Shown: positions 23,201 through 34,665 of the stretch, in pieces
Layout: every line of letters begins with the position of its first letter
Position numbering within the stretch: position 1 is the stretch's first letter
Source: Diphasiastrum complanatum
Taxonomy: Eukaryota; Streptophyta; Lycopodiopsida; Lycopodiales; Lycopodiaceae
Assembly: GCA_029204225.1 (NCBI GenBank)
Contig: CM055098.1
Coordinates: 21,827,367 to 21,891,366, forward strand
Length of the DNA: 64,000 nt
Reading direction: 5' to 3'
Position numbers and translations under genes: made by a program
The notes under the pieces: generated by a model
The model's database searches: none
Seen by the model: the letters and a program-made list of their open reading frames with translations, nothing else
Told to the model about the DNA's origin: nothing

Positions 23201-25061
23201 CATTTGTGTTGAAGGCCAATGCACCACCATGTTTGCAATAACTCAAAACCCTCCCATCAAATTCACAGTGGCAATGAAACCAAACACAATACACAAGAAA
23301 GCCCCAAGTAAAAACTCAAGCTTTAATGCCAAATGCCAGTCATACTTTATTCATTTAATAAGAAAATTCTTTATACCTCTTGTTGTAATAAACTTTCTAT
23401 CTAAAAGATTCATCCAAGCTAGCTATCATTGTCCAGTTGTAGTCAATTTGCCTTCACTACAACTAATGTCTACTTTCTTTACTATGTCCAAATTACTTAC
23501 ATGGATTATTAACTCATGTTAATGTATCATCCAATGTCCCATGAAGGTGATGGGCACAATTTTAACACTCTCACTTGTTCATTACATCCAAAGTTTCTTC
23601 AAGGAGAAAATTTTCTCATAAAAAAATAAGCACAAGAACATGAAATAAAGGTCTACACTATGTTGGTGGCTTGCTAGTCTCAAGATATATCACTACCTCT
23701 TTAGGGTTGATTTTCATTACTTGGTAAAGCAATTTAATTTTTCATCTTTTTTTCATGCAAACAGAACTATTCAAATATCATTTATTGTGATAACATCAGC
23801 TGCGTTCAACTTGCTTTTAGTCCTAGATTTCATTCTAGGACTAAAGACACTGAAACCCAATTTTATTTTGTTCAAGAAAAAATTATCGAACAAAATTTGA
23901 ATCGATCAAAAAGTTTTCATGTTTTGTTATCTGTGCAAAGCAAGAAAATCAATCTAAATGCCAAGAAACATAAACTTTGAACTAAACAAAATGAAATATC
24001 TATAATAAGAAAAACCATGGTCAGTGCTCGTAGTCCACTTCAGCATAATACTTCACAAAAACAAAAAATGAGATAAAATAAATGACACTCACAAACAGGA
24101 CGTAGTACAAAATTTATGAAAAACTCACGAGATGAGCACTTACTTGAAAAAATGGTTTCCATTGGCCAAATTAGTCTATGTCGCATATTTGCATGTCTTG
24201 AGTTTGCACTTGACATCAACATCATAAAACTTATTTGTCATATACCTCATGTACATAAGTGCTCAAAATACATCATAAAATTTTGCAACATCTATTTCAA
24301 GCATGGTTAACCCCTTTGAAACTTTCAAATAAGTTCCCATTCCGCACTTGATTCCAATATTAGGTGTGGACACCAAAAAAGAGAGACATTACAAAAAAAC
24401 AAAAAAGTCGCAATTTTTTTTTGGCAATATTGCTTTCAAGAAAGTTTTGAGTACGCTATTTGCACTTGAAACTGATATCAAATACCCCCAAAAAAAAGTT
24501 ACAATATTAGTTTGGAGTACATTTGCTTAAATTGCACAAATTCAAGTAGGCTACTTGCACTGAAATTTGATATCAAGTGTATAGAAATTTGTTTGTTTGA
24601 AAAGTTTGTTGTGAGATAATCTGCTATAATAACGGGACAATTTATTAAAAATGGACATATTTAAAGATCATGTATTATAATACATTTTCTCTAATTAATA
24701 AAAAAATTTAATAGTGAACATTTGTAGATTTCATGTTTCTAAAGCATAATATTTGTATGTTATACTCATCTTAATTCATCAAATTGAGTTTTAAGTGGGT
24801 GAAGAGTGCTTATCAAGAGTTCAATCAAATTTTTCTTTTGACATTTTTCTTGTAGCAGCGTAATTTAATATTCTTGCAAAAGTGTTTTGGATCTATTATT
24901 ATTCTACATTGAATCTTCCATTTGTGTGGAAACTATATCTTCTATTCATTGTATTCGACTTTGTGAGCCCATAACCCATAGGTCCCATATAAATTTCAAG
25001 TTATATCTCTCTTCAATTCACAAAATGGATTCGTATTTTTAATTGTTCAAGAATCAACCAA
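23201..25061. other. no recognisable gene
   Basis: AT-rich, short frames only, no element signature seen. Confidence 0.3.
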
Positions 25062-26040
25062 GTCCTGATATCACTGATGGGAATTGTGGGATCTCGGGTT
25101 GAACCGGAGATGAAGGCCGGATAGAGCCGACTTGGCAGCTGTAGCTATTGCTACTGACTACGGTCTAATTCTCTTCCAAGCCCCAGTTGTACACAACAGA
25201 TAATGTTGAGTAAAACAACAGCGGAAAGTCATCTACTGCTAGCATGCATTCCAATATTGTAGATCATACACATTACAGAACAGAGCATTACGAAAATCGC
25301 TTCTATTAATCATAACTGAATTGACAATATTTTTCTTGAGCGATGTCTGTTTCCCAGATCAATGCATTGGCGCAAGAGAGATGTTCTCTCTCACGAGTAA
25401 TATGACTAGCTTCTGCTAATCTGTAAATTCACTCTGGAGCTATCTCAATTTTTTTGTACAATTTTGTCTGTTTTGTATCCGTGATATCTTTCCTCTTTTT
25501 TTCTTGTATCCTTTCATGTAATCAATCCAGGGAACTGATTAAGTTAAAGCTCTTATCAAAAGAAATGCATTAGGCTTAATCAAAACTGATTCTAGTTTCC
25601 TGTCACTGTCCTTCGTGCATCAGCCGCTTTTTGTCAGTTACTTCACGTTGCAGACCTTCGCACTTTGCTAAAAGACGCCTTCGCGATTTTAAGGGCAAAG
25701 TCGCATTTTCAAGGGCAATGCCACATTTTCAAGGGCACCTTTGCATTTTTCCGGAAGGCATTTGGAGGTAGTGTCGCATTTTCAAGGGCACCGACAATGT
25801 CGCTTTTTTTCGAAGGGCGAAAAAGTGCGATAGGCTTGAAAAACATTTTCTAAGGCATTTATAAGACAGTGTTGCCTTTTCCGAAGGGCAAAAAATCCAA
25901 AAGTGTCGCTTTTTTTCAAAGGTTAAAAAAAGCGACAGGCCTGAAAAATATTTTCTAAGGCATTTATAAGACAATGTTGCATTTTTTCCGAAATGCAAAA
26001 ACTGCGAAAATGTTGGGACAGTTGGCCATAATTATTTTCT
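25062..26040 (-). repeat. probable copia-type LTR with PBS and tandem U3 repeats
   Basis: The minus strand reads TGATATCAGGAC (25,062-25,073), a PBS-like variant of TGGTATCAGAGC, next to a candidate LTR end. Upstream on the minus strand, at 25,799-26,010, are two ~106-bp tandem units (each with GTCGCTTTTTTTC and TTTTCTAAGGCATTTATAAGACA). At 25,690-25,790, CGCATTTTCAAGGGCA units recur. The same CGCATTTT…CGAAA vocabulary occurs in the LTR at 38,691. The upper boundary is uncertain. Confidence 0.35.
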
Positions 26041-26581
26041 AAGTGTTTTTGACTTAGTGATGTTTTTTTCTCATGACCAAAAATTGCGAACTGTGCACCA
26101 AAATAGGTAAAAAATGCAGACACAGTAAAATAAAACAGCAAGGAAAGACTAAGAAAAATGCTAAGGCTTTGAAGGATAGAAACTCTTAGTTTCTTCATTA
26201 ATACTGACTTTGAATAAAAAGTCAATCTGAATATGAGAATCAATCATATTGTAGCTATGAAGATTAGTATGAAAAAGTAGAATGATAATGGATCAAATCG
26301 ATATTAGCAACATGACTCATATGAATACTATTTGGAATGTATTGAAAGTCATTCTGATTAGTACAAATTCATGAGTTATATCAGTTAGATCAATTCAACA
26401 TAGGTAGTGGTTTTTATAGTAGTGATAGTGATGATGAGCCAAATTCATATCAATCAAAATGCCATCACTACCCACATTTTCATTTGGATCAATCTTCTCA
26501 GCCTATTGCAAATGCAAAAATGGTGCAAAAACAATGTGTTCCATAAGTTCGATGGTAGAATTGTTTACATGGATGTGAAAA

Positions 26582-27660
26582 TTTTACAAGTAGAGGTGAG
26601 GAAGTCCTTCAAATCCAAGGTAGAGCCTCCAAATGTCCTCCAAGCAACCTGCAAGCTTCAAGATGCTCCCCAACTCCAAGCTAAGATGCCTCCACCTGCA
26701 AGTAAGGATCTGCAAGCCTCCAAGGATCTCTCCTCCACCTGTATCCCTACTCTTTAAACACAAAGATAGATAACAAGCTGGCCTCAAGTATTCACCACCC
26801 AACCATAGCTAGGATCCAAGCTCCAAGCAAGACCTATCTAGCACCCCCTTGCTAACCATAAACAAATCACAAGAATACCACAACACTCCATAGCATACTC
26901 AAGATCCAAACCCTACTTATGTCCCATACCATAAGCAAGATCCAAACCTCAAGCATACTACCACAAGAAAGCACTCTACACACTAGTAGCAACACTAGAG
27001 CATAAGCCAAGCAAACAAGAGAGATCTCCCCTTCCCAATGGGTACCCTACTACCCTCATATAGATGGCCCATGGACCCCTCCAATGCACTATGGAGTTCC
27101 ATGCTCATCCAATGAGAGAGAGAGAAGCCTAGGGGAGTTAAAGAATCTCCAAGAGCCTCCATAGGCTTATGGAATGTCAAGAGACTCCTTCCATAACCTA
27201 TGACTCTTTGAATGCCTTTCTTGTGGGAGTTGGGAACTCAATGGACACTTTAGAAGGGCGCCCTCTTACTAGGTCCCATTGCCCAAGTTGTGCAAGTATA
27301 CTTTGGTCCTAGACCAATAAAGTGATATGGTTCAAGGTTGAGGCCCAAGGTTTAGAAAAATAGTCATCTAATGACTTTCTAACACCTCACTAGGTTCCAT
27401 ACCTCCATCCAAGACATAGACACCTACTTGCCCTTAACCAAGGACACTAGTAGCTTAATCTAAGACACCTACTCTTAATACTAAGGGTACCCCTTATCCA
27501 AGGGTCACGTGACTCCATACCGCCAACTAAGGTATAGTCACTTGTCTGTCCTTATCCAAGGGCACATACACTTAATCCTAAGGGTACCTGCCATTTAGCC
27601 CCCAACACTAAATGGACTATTAGGGGTCTGAAGTACTGCTAGTTACATAGGTATGTAACA
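26582..27660 (-). repeat. 3' LTR of chromovirus-type element (1,079 bp)
   Basis: On the minus strand it begins TGTTACATACC after the polypurine tract. Its distal ~720 bp matches 37,970-38,691 almost base for base. Frames such as 26,995-27,180 are repeated in the other LTR and are not genes. Confidence 0.85.
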
Positions 27661-27671
27661 TTCCTTCCCCC
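27661..27671 (-). promoter_or_regulatory. polypurine tract
   Basis: The minus strand reads GGGGGAAGGAA immediately before the LTR start, identical to 4,285-4,295. Confidence 0.8.
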
Positions 27672-27676
27672 TAAAC

Positions 27677-28784
27677 TTAAACTTTTCCTTGTATGGAAAA
27701 ATTTGGAAAATTCTTCTGGAGATCAGCCTCCTTTTCCCAGGTATCCTCCTCTTCTGATTTGCCCCTCCACCTGACTAAAAATTCCCAAAGCACTCTACTC
27801 CGTAGAGTTCTTTGCCGGCTATTAACAATCGCCTCGGGTTTAGGTGGTCCACTCACGGACTCATCACGAAGAAGTTCCACTAGATCTTCCATAGGGATCA
27901 GAGTCTCCCCAACCCCCAACGAGGGTTTCAACTTACTAATGTGGAAAACATGATGAATTCCAATGTGAACTGGAAGGTCTAGTTTGTATGTGACCTTGTT
28001 TATCACTTAGATAACCTTAAAAGGACTACAATACCTAGGCGCCAAATTTGCACACTTAATAGTTTTCAAGCCCCTAGAGTGACTAGGGACTCTCAAAAAC
28101 ACCCAGTTGTTAACCACGAATACCTTGTGCTTCCGAGATAGATCAGCATAGTGCCTTGCCCTGTCTTGGGCACTTCTTATGCTATCTTTAGCCAGTTGTA
28201 ACGTTTCTTACATATCCGCAAGGAAATCAGCTGCGGCTTGCACCCGTAGGTTTTTCATGCCAACACTAATTGGTGATCGAGGTTGAAAACCATACATAAG
28301 CATGAAAGGGCTGAATATGGTCGCTGAATGTTTTGCACTGTTATATGCAAATTCCACCAGTGGAAGGTACTGTTCCCAATCAGACTGTCGATGGCCCACA
28401 TATGCTTGAAGCATATCCTCCATCGTCTGATTGGTCCTTTCTGTTTGACCGTCTAATTTTGGCTGATCTGTAGAACTCAAACTTAAAATTGTTTCCAACT
28501 TTTCAAATACTGCTTGCCAAAAATTCCCAGCGAATTTTGGGTCACGGTCACTGACAATATCGCAAGGCAGCCCGTACAGTCAAAAAAGCTTCTCAACAAA
28601 CAGTTGAGCTAGTTTTGAAGCTTTAACAATAGTTTTCGTTGGGATAAATTGAGCAAACTTCGTAAGTCTATCAACAATGACCCAAACCGAATCGTGGCCC
28701 TTCCCTGTACGTGGAAGTCCGACCACAAAATCCATAGATATACTTTCCCACTTTCCGGTAGGAATATCTAAAGGATGTAATAGG
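27677..28784 (-). pseudogene. gypsy integrase core, C-terminal domain and chromodomain (3' part)
   Basis: One reading frame runs from the insertion site to 27,677, with in-frame stops near 28,580, 28,208 and 28,006. The catalytic triad is visible: SISMDFVVGLP (Asp), CDIVSDRDPKF (Asp) and DGQTERTNQTMEDML (Glu). The C-terminal part has the YKLDLP…HHVFHISKLKP block typical of gypsy integrases. It ends with a chromodomain: LWEFLVRWRGKSEEEDTWE, with aromatic residues at the expected methyl-lysine cage positions. Only nonsense changes break this part. The N-terminal zinc finger lies beyond the nested element at 33,551-33,855. Confidence 0.9.
28780..28784. repeat. target-site duplication ATAGG (left)
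   Basis: ATAGG at 28,780-28,784 and again at 33,546-33,550 exactly flanks the nested LTR element. Joining the two sides restores the integrase frame between NKAERLKVSG and LHPLDIP. Confidence 0.9.
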
Positions 28785-29616
28785 TGTGCAAAAAGTACAA
28801 AAAGGACCAAGAGTGAATCCTAATCTGATCCTCAAGAGGGATTGGTTGTCAAATTACTTGATCTATCAATCTACTTCAGATTAAGATCAATCTAGATCAA
28901 TTCTAGACACAAAATCCTAACAAGAACAATCATTAATTGAAGGTAAGTGTACTTTATGGTTTCACACATGTGAAACACTGTCTGAGTATGGACTCCAACC
29001 TGAAAATCAAGTACACATTGATAGAACCTCAAAACAATCAAAACAAATGTAGACAAATGGAGAGAATCACTCAAAATTGCTTCCAAAACCAAGATTGGTG
29101 TCTCACATTGATTATGGCCAAATATGGCTCTATATATACAATAAGTGAGAGCTCGTGGTATTGATCATCCCTCTGATCCCACATGTGTGAAGGTGCTTTG
29201 TCATATGATGATTCATCATGCAAAACTGACACTTGGACAAAACCTTCTATTTTGAGCACTTTTGGTCCATTTTCATTCTATATGGAGATCTACTTGGAAA
29301 TCTTCTAGAAGTCAAAATTCGCCTACTTCAGCTTATTCCACACATGTGAGCTGTCCTCTACAAATGGGATATGACACCTAACCAAAGGATGTGGCTCATG
29401 CAATCAATAGATTGATGTCATGTGTCATATGTCTAGAAAACTAGTTTTTGGCCTTTTTAGCCACTAGAAGTTGAATTAAATCATATGTACAACCTATATG
29501 ATTATGGTACATGACAAGTACACTATTTTCACACGTGGGAACAGGCTCCACACATGTGTGTTTGTCTATATACAAAACTTTTGGCCTCTACCAAGCTTAT
29601 TTTTGCATTTTTCACA
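28785..29616 (-). repeat. 3' LTR of nested element
   Basis: 832 bp, same length as 32,714-33,545. It contains repeated CACATGTG/CACGTG palindromes (near 28,965, 29,181, 29,341, 29,533 and 29,552), one of them the longer palindrome GTTTCACACATGTGAAAC. Confidence 0.9.
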
Positions 29617-29756
29617 CTCCTCCTCAAAAATCTAGCTTGGTAGATCTAGCTTGATGGAAAACATGATGATCTTGAACTTGACTCCATGGGCTGAATTGGT
29701 CTTTTCTAGTTCAAAAGGTGTGAAGATCAGCCAATGAGCTTGATGTTGATCTGAAA

Positions 29757-30680
29757 TCACCATATCCATGATAGTGCTTCTTTGATGTTGACATCTTTGA
29801 TGAACTTGAGAGCTTTGCACCATCCTAGCATCTTCGAAATTGATTCCTTCCAAATTTCATGTAGATTCTTGAACTTGAGGCTTGCTCCTTCACATGAGAT
29901 ATGATCCTCTTTCCCTTGAAATGTGAGCCACATGGGTTCAACCATGTTTCTTGAGTTTCTTTTTGGAATCACAACTTTAGAAGGTCTCTCCTCCTCAATC
30001 CTTGGCACACTTGAACCTTGAGATGACTCCTTAAGATCCTCTTCATGATGTTCCTTCTTGATGGAAATCCGAGACCTCCATGTCTCATAATGATCACAAC
30101 AAGTATGACCACTCAATATGCACTTCCTATGATTATCAAGATTACTTATGCTAGAAACATAAGTCCAAAAATCACCACAACTTGGCATGATTTTTCCAAT
30201 ATTGAAATCAAAAGGTATCTCCATCTCAATAAGGCTAACTACTTGCTTATGGATATAAGTGTCCACTTTGGATGCTTCACTTATTCTCATAATAAGTTTA
30301 CAACTTGCCTTTAGGATTAAAAACATACAATTTTGATCTTTATGAATGAACACATCATTCATGATCTTATTGAAACCAAAAGATCCTACATTATGAAGAT
30401 ATTTCCATTTCCTTGACTTCGTAACTAACGTAAGCTTACAAGGAAAACATATTTTGCTATCTTTTAAGACATCACACTCAACTACTATTGCCTTAAGCCA
30501 CCTTTGAGATACAAAAATCCCTTCAAAGCAAAATAGATCTTCATAAGTTGACATGAGAGCATAAATGAAACTATTTTCATTTTGTGATTGATGCTCCTTA
30601 TTCTTGATTGATATCTCTTGGATCATATCAATAAGTTTGAGCTTATCTAAAGCTCCAAGCAAAATACTTTCCAAGGACAT
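29757..30680 (-). CDS. unidentified 307-aa protein of the nested LTR element
   Basis: This is the longest intact frame of the element, located in the 3' half of its interior. I recognise no catalytic motif of protease, RT, RNase H or integrase. Visible features: an acidic and hydrophobic N-terminal region (MSLESILLGALDKLKLIDMI), a central part with scattered Cys (ICFPCKLT; GHTCCDHYETW), a Lys/Glu-rich stretch (IKKEHHEEDLKESSQ), and a C-terminal part ending KDVNIKEALSWIW. No signal peptide or clear membrane segment. It follows the zinc-knuckle frame by about 80 bp in a different frame, so it may be a second ORF or a shifted continuation of a decayed Gag. Its function is unknown. Confidence 0.55.
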   Translation of the reverse strand: MSLESILLGALDKLKLIDMIQEISIKNKEHQSQNENSFIYALMSTYEDLFCFEGIFVSQRWLKAIVVECDVLKDSKICFPCKLTLVTKSRKWKYLHNVGSFGFNKIMNDVFIHKDQNCMFLILKASCKLIMRISEASKVDTYIHKQVVSLIEMEIPFDFNIGKIMPSCGDFWTYVSSISNLDNHRKCILSGHTCCDHYETWRSRISIKKEHHEEDLKESSQGSSVPRIEEERPSKVVIPKRNSRNMVEPMWLTFQGKEDHISCEGASLKFKNLHEIWKESISKMLGWCKALKFIKDVNIKEALSWIW

Positions 30681-30762
30681 GAAATAAATCCAAGTTACTT
30701 ATATGAAAGTGACATCTATCTTTGCATCTTGAACCAAACAATGCACTTCCAAATGAAAAATT

Positions 30763-31137
30763 TCAAAAGATTTGATGTGTTGTGATGGACTCTTGAAGAC
30801 AAATCTTGCAAGTCCTTGTGAGACTCCAAGCCTCATTCACCTTTCCACAAAGGAAACACCTTTCCTTGGACTTGTCCTTCTTGTATCTGCATTTTGAACT
30901 TGAAGCTCCATCCTTCACCTCGGCCCCCTTGCTTTGGTTCTCCTTGGATGGATTGGTCTTCTTTTTGTAGCATCTTGAGAAAAAATATCCTCCCTTGCCA
31001 CAAAGGTTGCACTCAGGATCCTTTCTTTCCTTCAATAGGATGCCACCTATTGATGCCATGTGAATAAAAACCTGTGATATGATTCTACAAATGTAATTTG
31101 TGACTTTCAAGAGACTAGATTTGAACATCTTCAACAA
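30763..31137 (-). pseudogene. zinc-knuckle (Gag-like) frame of nested element
   Basis: A 124-aa frame contains CNLCGKGGYFFSRC, which has the exact spacing of a CCHC knuckle (C-x2-C-x4-[H]-x4-C) with Tyr in place of His. A second Cys cluster follows (CFLCGKVNEAW…CKIC). Both are embedded in Lys-rich sequence (KKKTNPSKENQSKG, KCRYKKDKSKER), as in Gag nucleocapsid regions that bind element RNA. The missing His and short length suggest decay. No capsid-type domain is visible upstream (31,140-32,700), where only short frames occur. Confidence 0.5.
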
Positions 31138-32700
31138 TCTAGAAGGATCTACAAAAGATCTAGCTCACAATAATGACTAGTCACTTGGAAACTTTGCTTT
31201 GATCACTAAGACAAAAGCACACGATATTTGAATCAAATCACAAAAGAAATCAGATCCAATCTCCTACTGGACTCATCAAATACCAATGACTCTTTCTTTT
31301 TAAAGTTGAAATGGATATGGAAAAGATTTGACACCTAGATTTTCCTTTTCACTTGACTAGTTCTCTCAACACTTGAGATTCTTGAAAAAAAGATGGGTTT
31401 TGTTTCAAATACATGAAGATCAAAATTAATCACCTCTTTTGGACTCACTCTTGACCCAAATAATCTCACACTTGAGATTTAGAATGAATTTGATTTGATT
31501 TGACAACAAACTATACCACCAATTTTTCACAAAGCTTAAAAAATTAGACAACTAGAGATTCACAAAGATCTCAACCATGCATGAATACTCAAATATGGAC
31601 TCCTCCTCATTCTAGACATCCAATGGGATCTCAAATTGACCCTCACACTCTCACAAAGAAAGTTGAATAGAACTAATTTGAGTTTCATACATACTATGTC
31701 AATTTTTGCTCAATAAATTGAATTCAATCACTCCTATTGGATTCCACCAATTACTCTACCTTTTAAGACTTGGAATGAAATTCAAAATCAAAAGTTGTGA
31801 TTTTTCTCACTAAGATATTGTGCTTCAAAGAGCTAATTCCACTTAGAAAGATTTGATCAACTAGGAAGAGACAAACTCTCCACCAATAACAACACATAAT
31901 GAGCTTTTAGATCTTGCCCTCTACAAAGGAAGGAACTCCTAGAAAATTGGATCTCTCTCTACACATTTGCCATAGACACCTTAATGACTCTTTTCAAACC
32001 TTACAATCACTCAAACAAATTGAGTAGGGTTGAAAAATGTGACTTGGATCTCAATCTCTTTTCTAGAACTCTCAATTTAAGCCAATCTATGTCAAATTCT
32101 ACAAAAGATTTGCATAGATGCTCTATATGCACTAGAAACTCTCAAAGGTTTCACTTGGAGGACAGATCCAAAGATGTTTTCTAGCAAATTGATGCTTCTA
32201 AACTTGACCCTATCACTCTTGAACAAATCTAGAGTGATGGTACAATGGATTTCAACCTCTAACCTTGCATATCACTCCTTAATCTATGATTTTAGCAAAA
32301 TCTCTCTTAACTTGAACATACACTCAAAAAATCAGAGAAGATCAATTAGTGCACCTATTTCAAGCTTCAATTTTAATTTTTTGGCTGATATAATCCAAGA
32401 ACTAATCAAGGGATTAGATTCTCTATACAAAATGCTTGATTTTGCACCAAAAAAAACTCAAATTGGGTATGTGAGTCAAATTCTACAAATTTTTGAAATT
32501 TCTCAGTCAAAATCGGAGCTATACGGACTCACACGTGTGAAAAAGGTTCCTACAACCCACAACAAGATTTGGACCAAAAATTTTGAGGATAGCTATCAAA
32601 TCCAACTCGCTACACAAAATTTGACTAGTTTCCAAAAAACTGCTAATTTTGGCTTTGATTTGGATTAACCCTATCAATTTCAACAAAACCTCTTGTACTA
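31138..32700 (-). other. leader and non-coding interior of nested element
   Basis: No long minus-strand frame. The plus-strand frame at 32,174-32,668 (164 aa) is antisense to the element and has no recognisable domain. A CACACGTGTG palindrome occurs near 32,530, like those in the LTRs. Confidence 0.45.
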
Positions 32701-32713
32701 GGCTCTGATACCA
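32701..32713 (-). promoter_or_regulatory. primer-binding site, initiator Met tRNA
   Basis: The minus strand reads TGGTATCAGAGCC, exactly adjacent to the 5' LTR end. It matches the 3' end of plant initiator tRNA-Met (the classic site). Confidence 0.9.
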
Positions 32714-33545
32714 TGTGAAAAAAGTACAAAAAGGACCAAGAGTGAATCCTAATCTGATCCTCAAGAGGGATTGGTTGTCAGATTACTTGATCTATCAATC
32801 TACTTCAGATTAAGATCAATCTAGATCAATTCTAGACACAAAATCCTGACAAGAACAATCATTAATTGAAGGTAAGCGTACTTTATGGTTTCACAGGTGT
32901 GAAACACTGTCTGAGTACGGACTCCAACCTGAAAATCAAGTACACATTGATAGAACCTCAAGACAATCAAAACAAATGTAGACAAATGGAGAGAATCACT
33001 CAAAATTGCTTACAAAACCAAGATTGGTGTCTCACATTGATTATGGCCAAATGTGGCTCTATATATACAATAAGTGGGAGCTCGTGGTACTGATCATCCC
33101 TCTGATCCCACATGTGTGAAGGTGCTTTGTCATATGATGATTCATTATGCAAAACTGACACTTGGACAAAACCTTCTATTTTGAGCACTTTTGGTCCATT
33201 TTCATTCTATATGGAGATCTACTTGGAAATCTTCTAGAAGTCAAAATTCGCCTACTTCAGCTTATTCCACACATGTGAGCTGTCCTCTACACATGAGATA
33301 TAGCACCTAACCAAAGGATGTGGCTCATGCAATCAATAGATTGATGCCATGTGTCGTATGTCTAGAAAACTAGTTTTTGGCCTTTTTAGCCACTAGAAGT
33401 TGAATTAAATCATATGTACAACCTATATGATTATGGTACATGACAAGTACACTATTTTCACAGGTGGGAACAGGCTCCACACATGTGTGTTTATCTATAT
33501 ACAAGATTTTTTGCCTCTACCAGGCTTATTTTTGCATTTTTCACA
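32714..33545 (-). repeat. 5' LTR of nested element
   Basis: Begins TGTG and ends CACA on both strands. About 97% identical by eye to 28,785-29,616. Followed by the second ATAGG duplication at 33,546-33,550. Confidence 0.9.
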
Positions 33546-33550
33546 ATAGG

Positions 33551-33855
33551 CCACTAACTTTTAGCCTCTCTGCTTTATTTAACTGGCACTTAGTACATTT
33601 AAGTACATAGGCCTCTATCTGACTTTTCATTTTAGGCCACCAAAATTGCCTTCAAACTAAGTCAAGTGTTCTTTGTATACCCGGATGTCCTGCGCATGGA
33701 CTATCATGACACTCATGCAAGATTTGGGCCCTTACAGTGTCATTCTCTGGTACACACACCTTTCCTTTACGAAACAAAATCCTGTTTCGAATTAGGAAAT
33801 CTGTTTCAGTCTTTCCCTGATTCGAGGAATCTTGCAAACCTGAATCGACCCCCAA
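33551..33855 (-). pseudogene. gypsy integrase N-terminal zinc finger
   Basis: The translation gives ILHECHDSPCAGHPGIQRTLDLV, an in-frame TGA, then QFWWPKMKSQIE and LKCTKCQLNKAERLKVSG. This is the HHCC zinc-binding domain: H…H about 9 apart and C-x2-C. It ends precisely at the TSD of the nested element, beyond which the same protein resumes at 28,784. Confidence 0.9.
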
Positions 33856-33916
33856 AAGTACTTGTTGTCAATACTTTCCAAAAAAAAAGATTGGACTCAT
33901 ATAGACCTTGAAGAGA

Positions 33917-34663
33917 CTAAAACAACTCCGGTTCTATGATAGTAAAGGACAACTGATTAATAACCGGTAACTGACTCAAAGCATCCACTAGAGTATTTTG
34001 ACTTCCTTTACAATAACGTATAGAAAAGTCAAACATTTGCATCAGCTCAGCCCATCTAGCTTGCCTCCCCTTTAAATCTGTAGCATCACCGAAATATCGA
34101 AGAGTTTGTTGATCCGTCAAAACTTCAAATCTGGCTCCATACAAATAATGTTGCCAAATTTTCAAGGAATGAACAATTGCAAACAGTTCCTTCTCATAGG
34201 TACAATACCTAGACTGATCAGGATTGAGTTTCTTGCTTTCATAAGCCACATGATGTCCATCCTGCATCAAAACAGCTCCAATAGCATAATCACTGGCATC
34301 GGTCCTAACCACAAAAGTCTTATTAGGATCACCAATGATTAGTATTGGTGCCGAAGTGACACTTTTCTTAGGCAACTCAAAACAATTATTCATATCCTCT
34401 GTCCACACCACTAGTGGACTCTTAGCCCTCCGGCTTAGCTTCTTATAGCCTTTCAAGGCTTGGGTAAGGGGAAATGCCAATCGAGCAAATTGGAGAATAT
34501 GTCGACGGAAAAATCCCACAAACCCCAAGAAAGACTTGATTTTCCGAATTGTGGTGAGAATAGGCCAATCAATAACCCTCTGGATGCGATCAGCCTCAAT
34601 CTCCACCCCCCCGTTCGGAAATCTTATGCCCCAAGTCGGACAATTCCTTAGCAAAAAAGTCAC
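33917..34663 (-). pseudogene. gypsy RT thumb/connection and RNase H
   Basis: Reads VEIEADRIQRVIDWP, IKSFLGFVGFFRRHI and then RNase H: FVVRTDASDYAIGAVL (first Asp), RYCTYEKELFAIVHSLKIW (Glu), and FEVLTDQQTLRYF (Asp). It ends NTLVDALSQLP, the conserved end of gypsy RNase H. It is separated from RT by two single-base insertions in homopolymers (near 34,672 and within the 7-G run near 34,610), which shift the frame out and back. It removes RNA from the hybrid during reverse transcription. The active-site residues appear intact. Confidence 0.85.
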
Positions 34664-34665
34664 AC

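Larger units (their letters stand above)
28785..33545 (-). mobile_element. complete nested LTR retrotransposon, probably non-autonomous (4,761 bp)
   Basis: Twin 832-bp LTRs (TGTG…CACA), a perfect initiator-Met PBS next to the 5' LTR, a purine-rich tract (GAGGAGGAG) before the 3' LTR, and 5-bp TSDs are all present. The interior (29,617-32,713) shows no protease, RT, RNase H or integrase. It has only a zinc-knuckle-bearing frame and an unidentified 307-aa frame. This suggests a Gag-only or LARD/TR-GAG-like element mobilised in trans. By eye the LTRs differ at roughly 25 of 832 positions, so the insertion is fairly recent and younger than its host element. Confidence 0.9.

Noticed and set aside
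22797-23294. Cys/Pro-rich frames of 110-165 aa on both strands
   Set aside because: All overlap the degenerate minisatellite; periodic composition comes from the repeat and no domain is recognised.
26995-27180. Frame repeated at 38,382-38,567
   Set aside because: Both copies lie in the two LTRs of the same gypsy element; non-coding LTR sequence.
28892-29259. Short frames duplicated at 32,821-33,188
   Set aside because: They are in the two LTRs and reflect LTR identity, not genes.
32174-32668. 164-aa plus-strand frame inside the nested LTR element
   Set aside because: Antisense to the element, no domain recognised; probably chance in AT-rich leader sequence.
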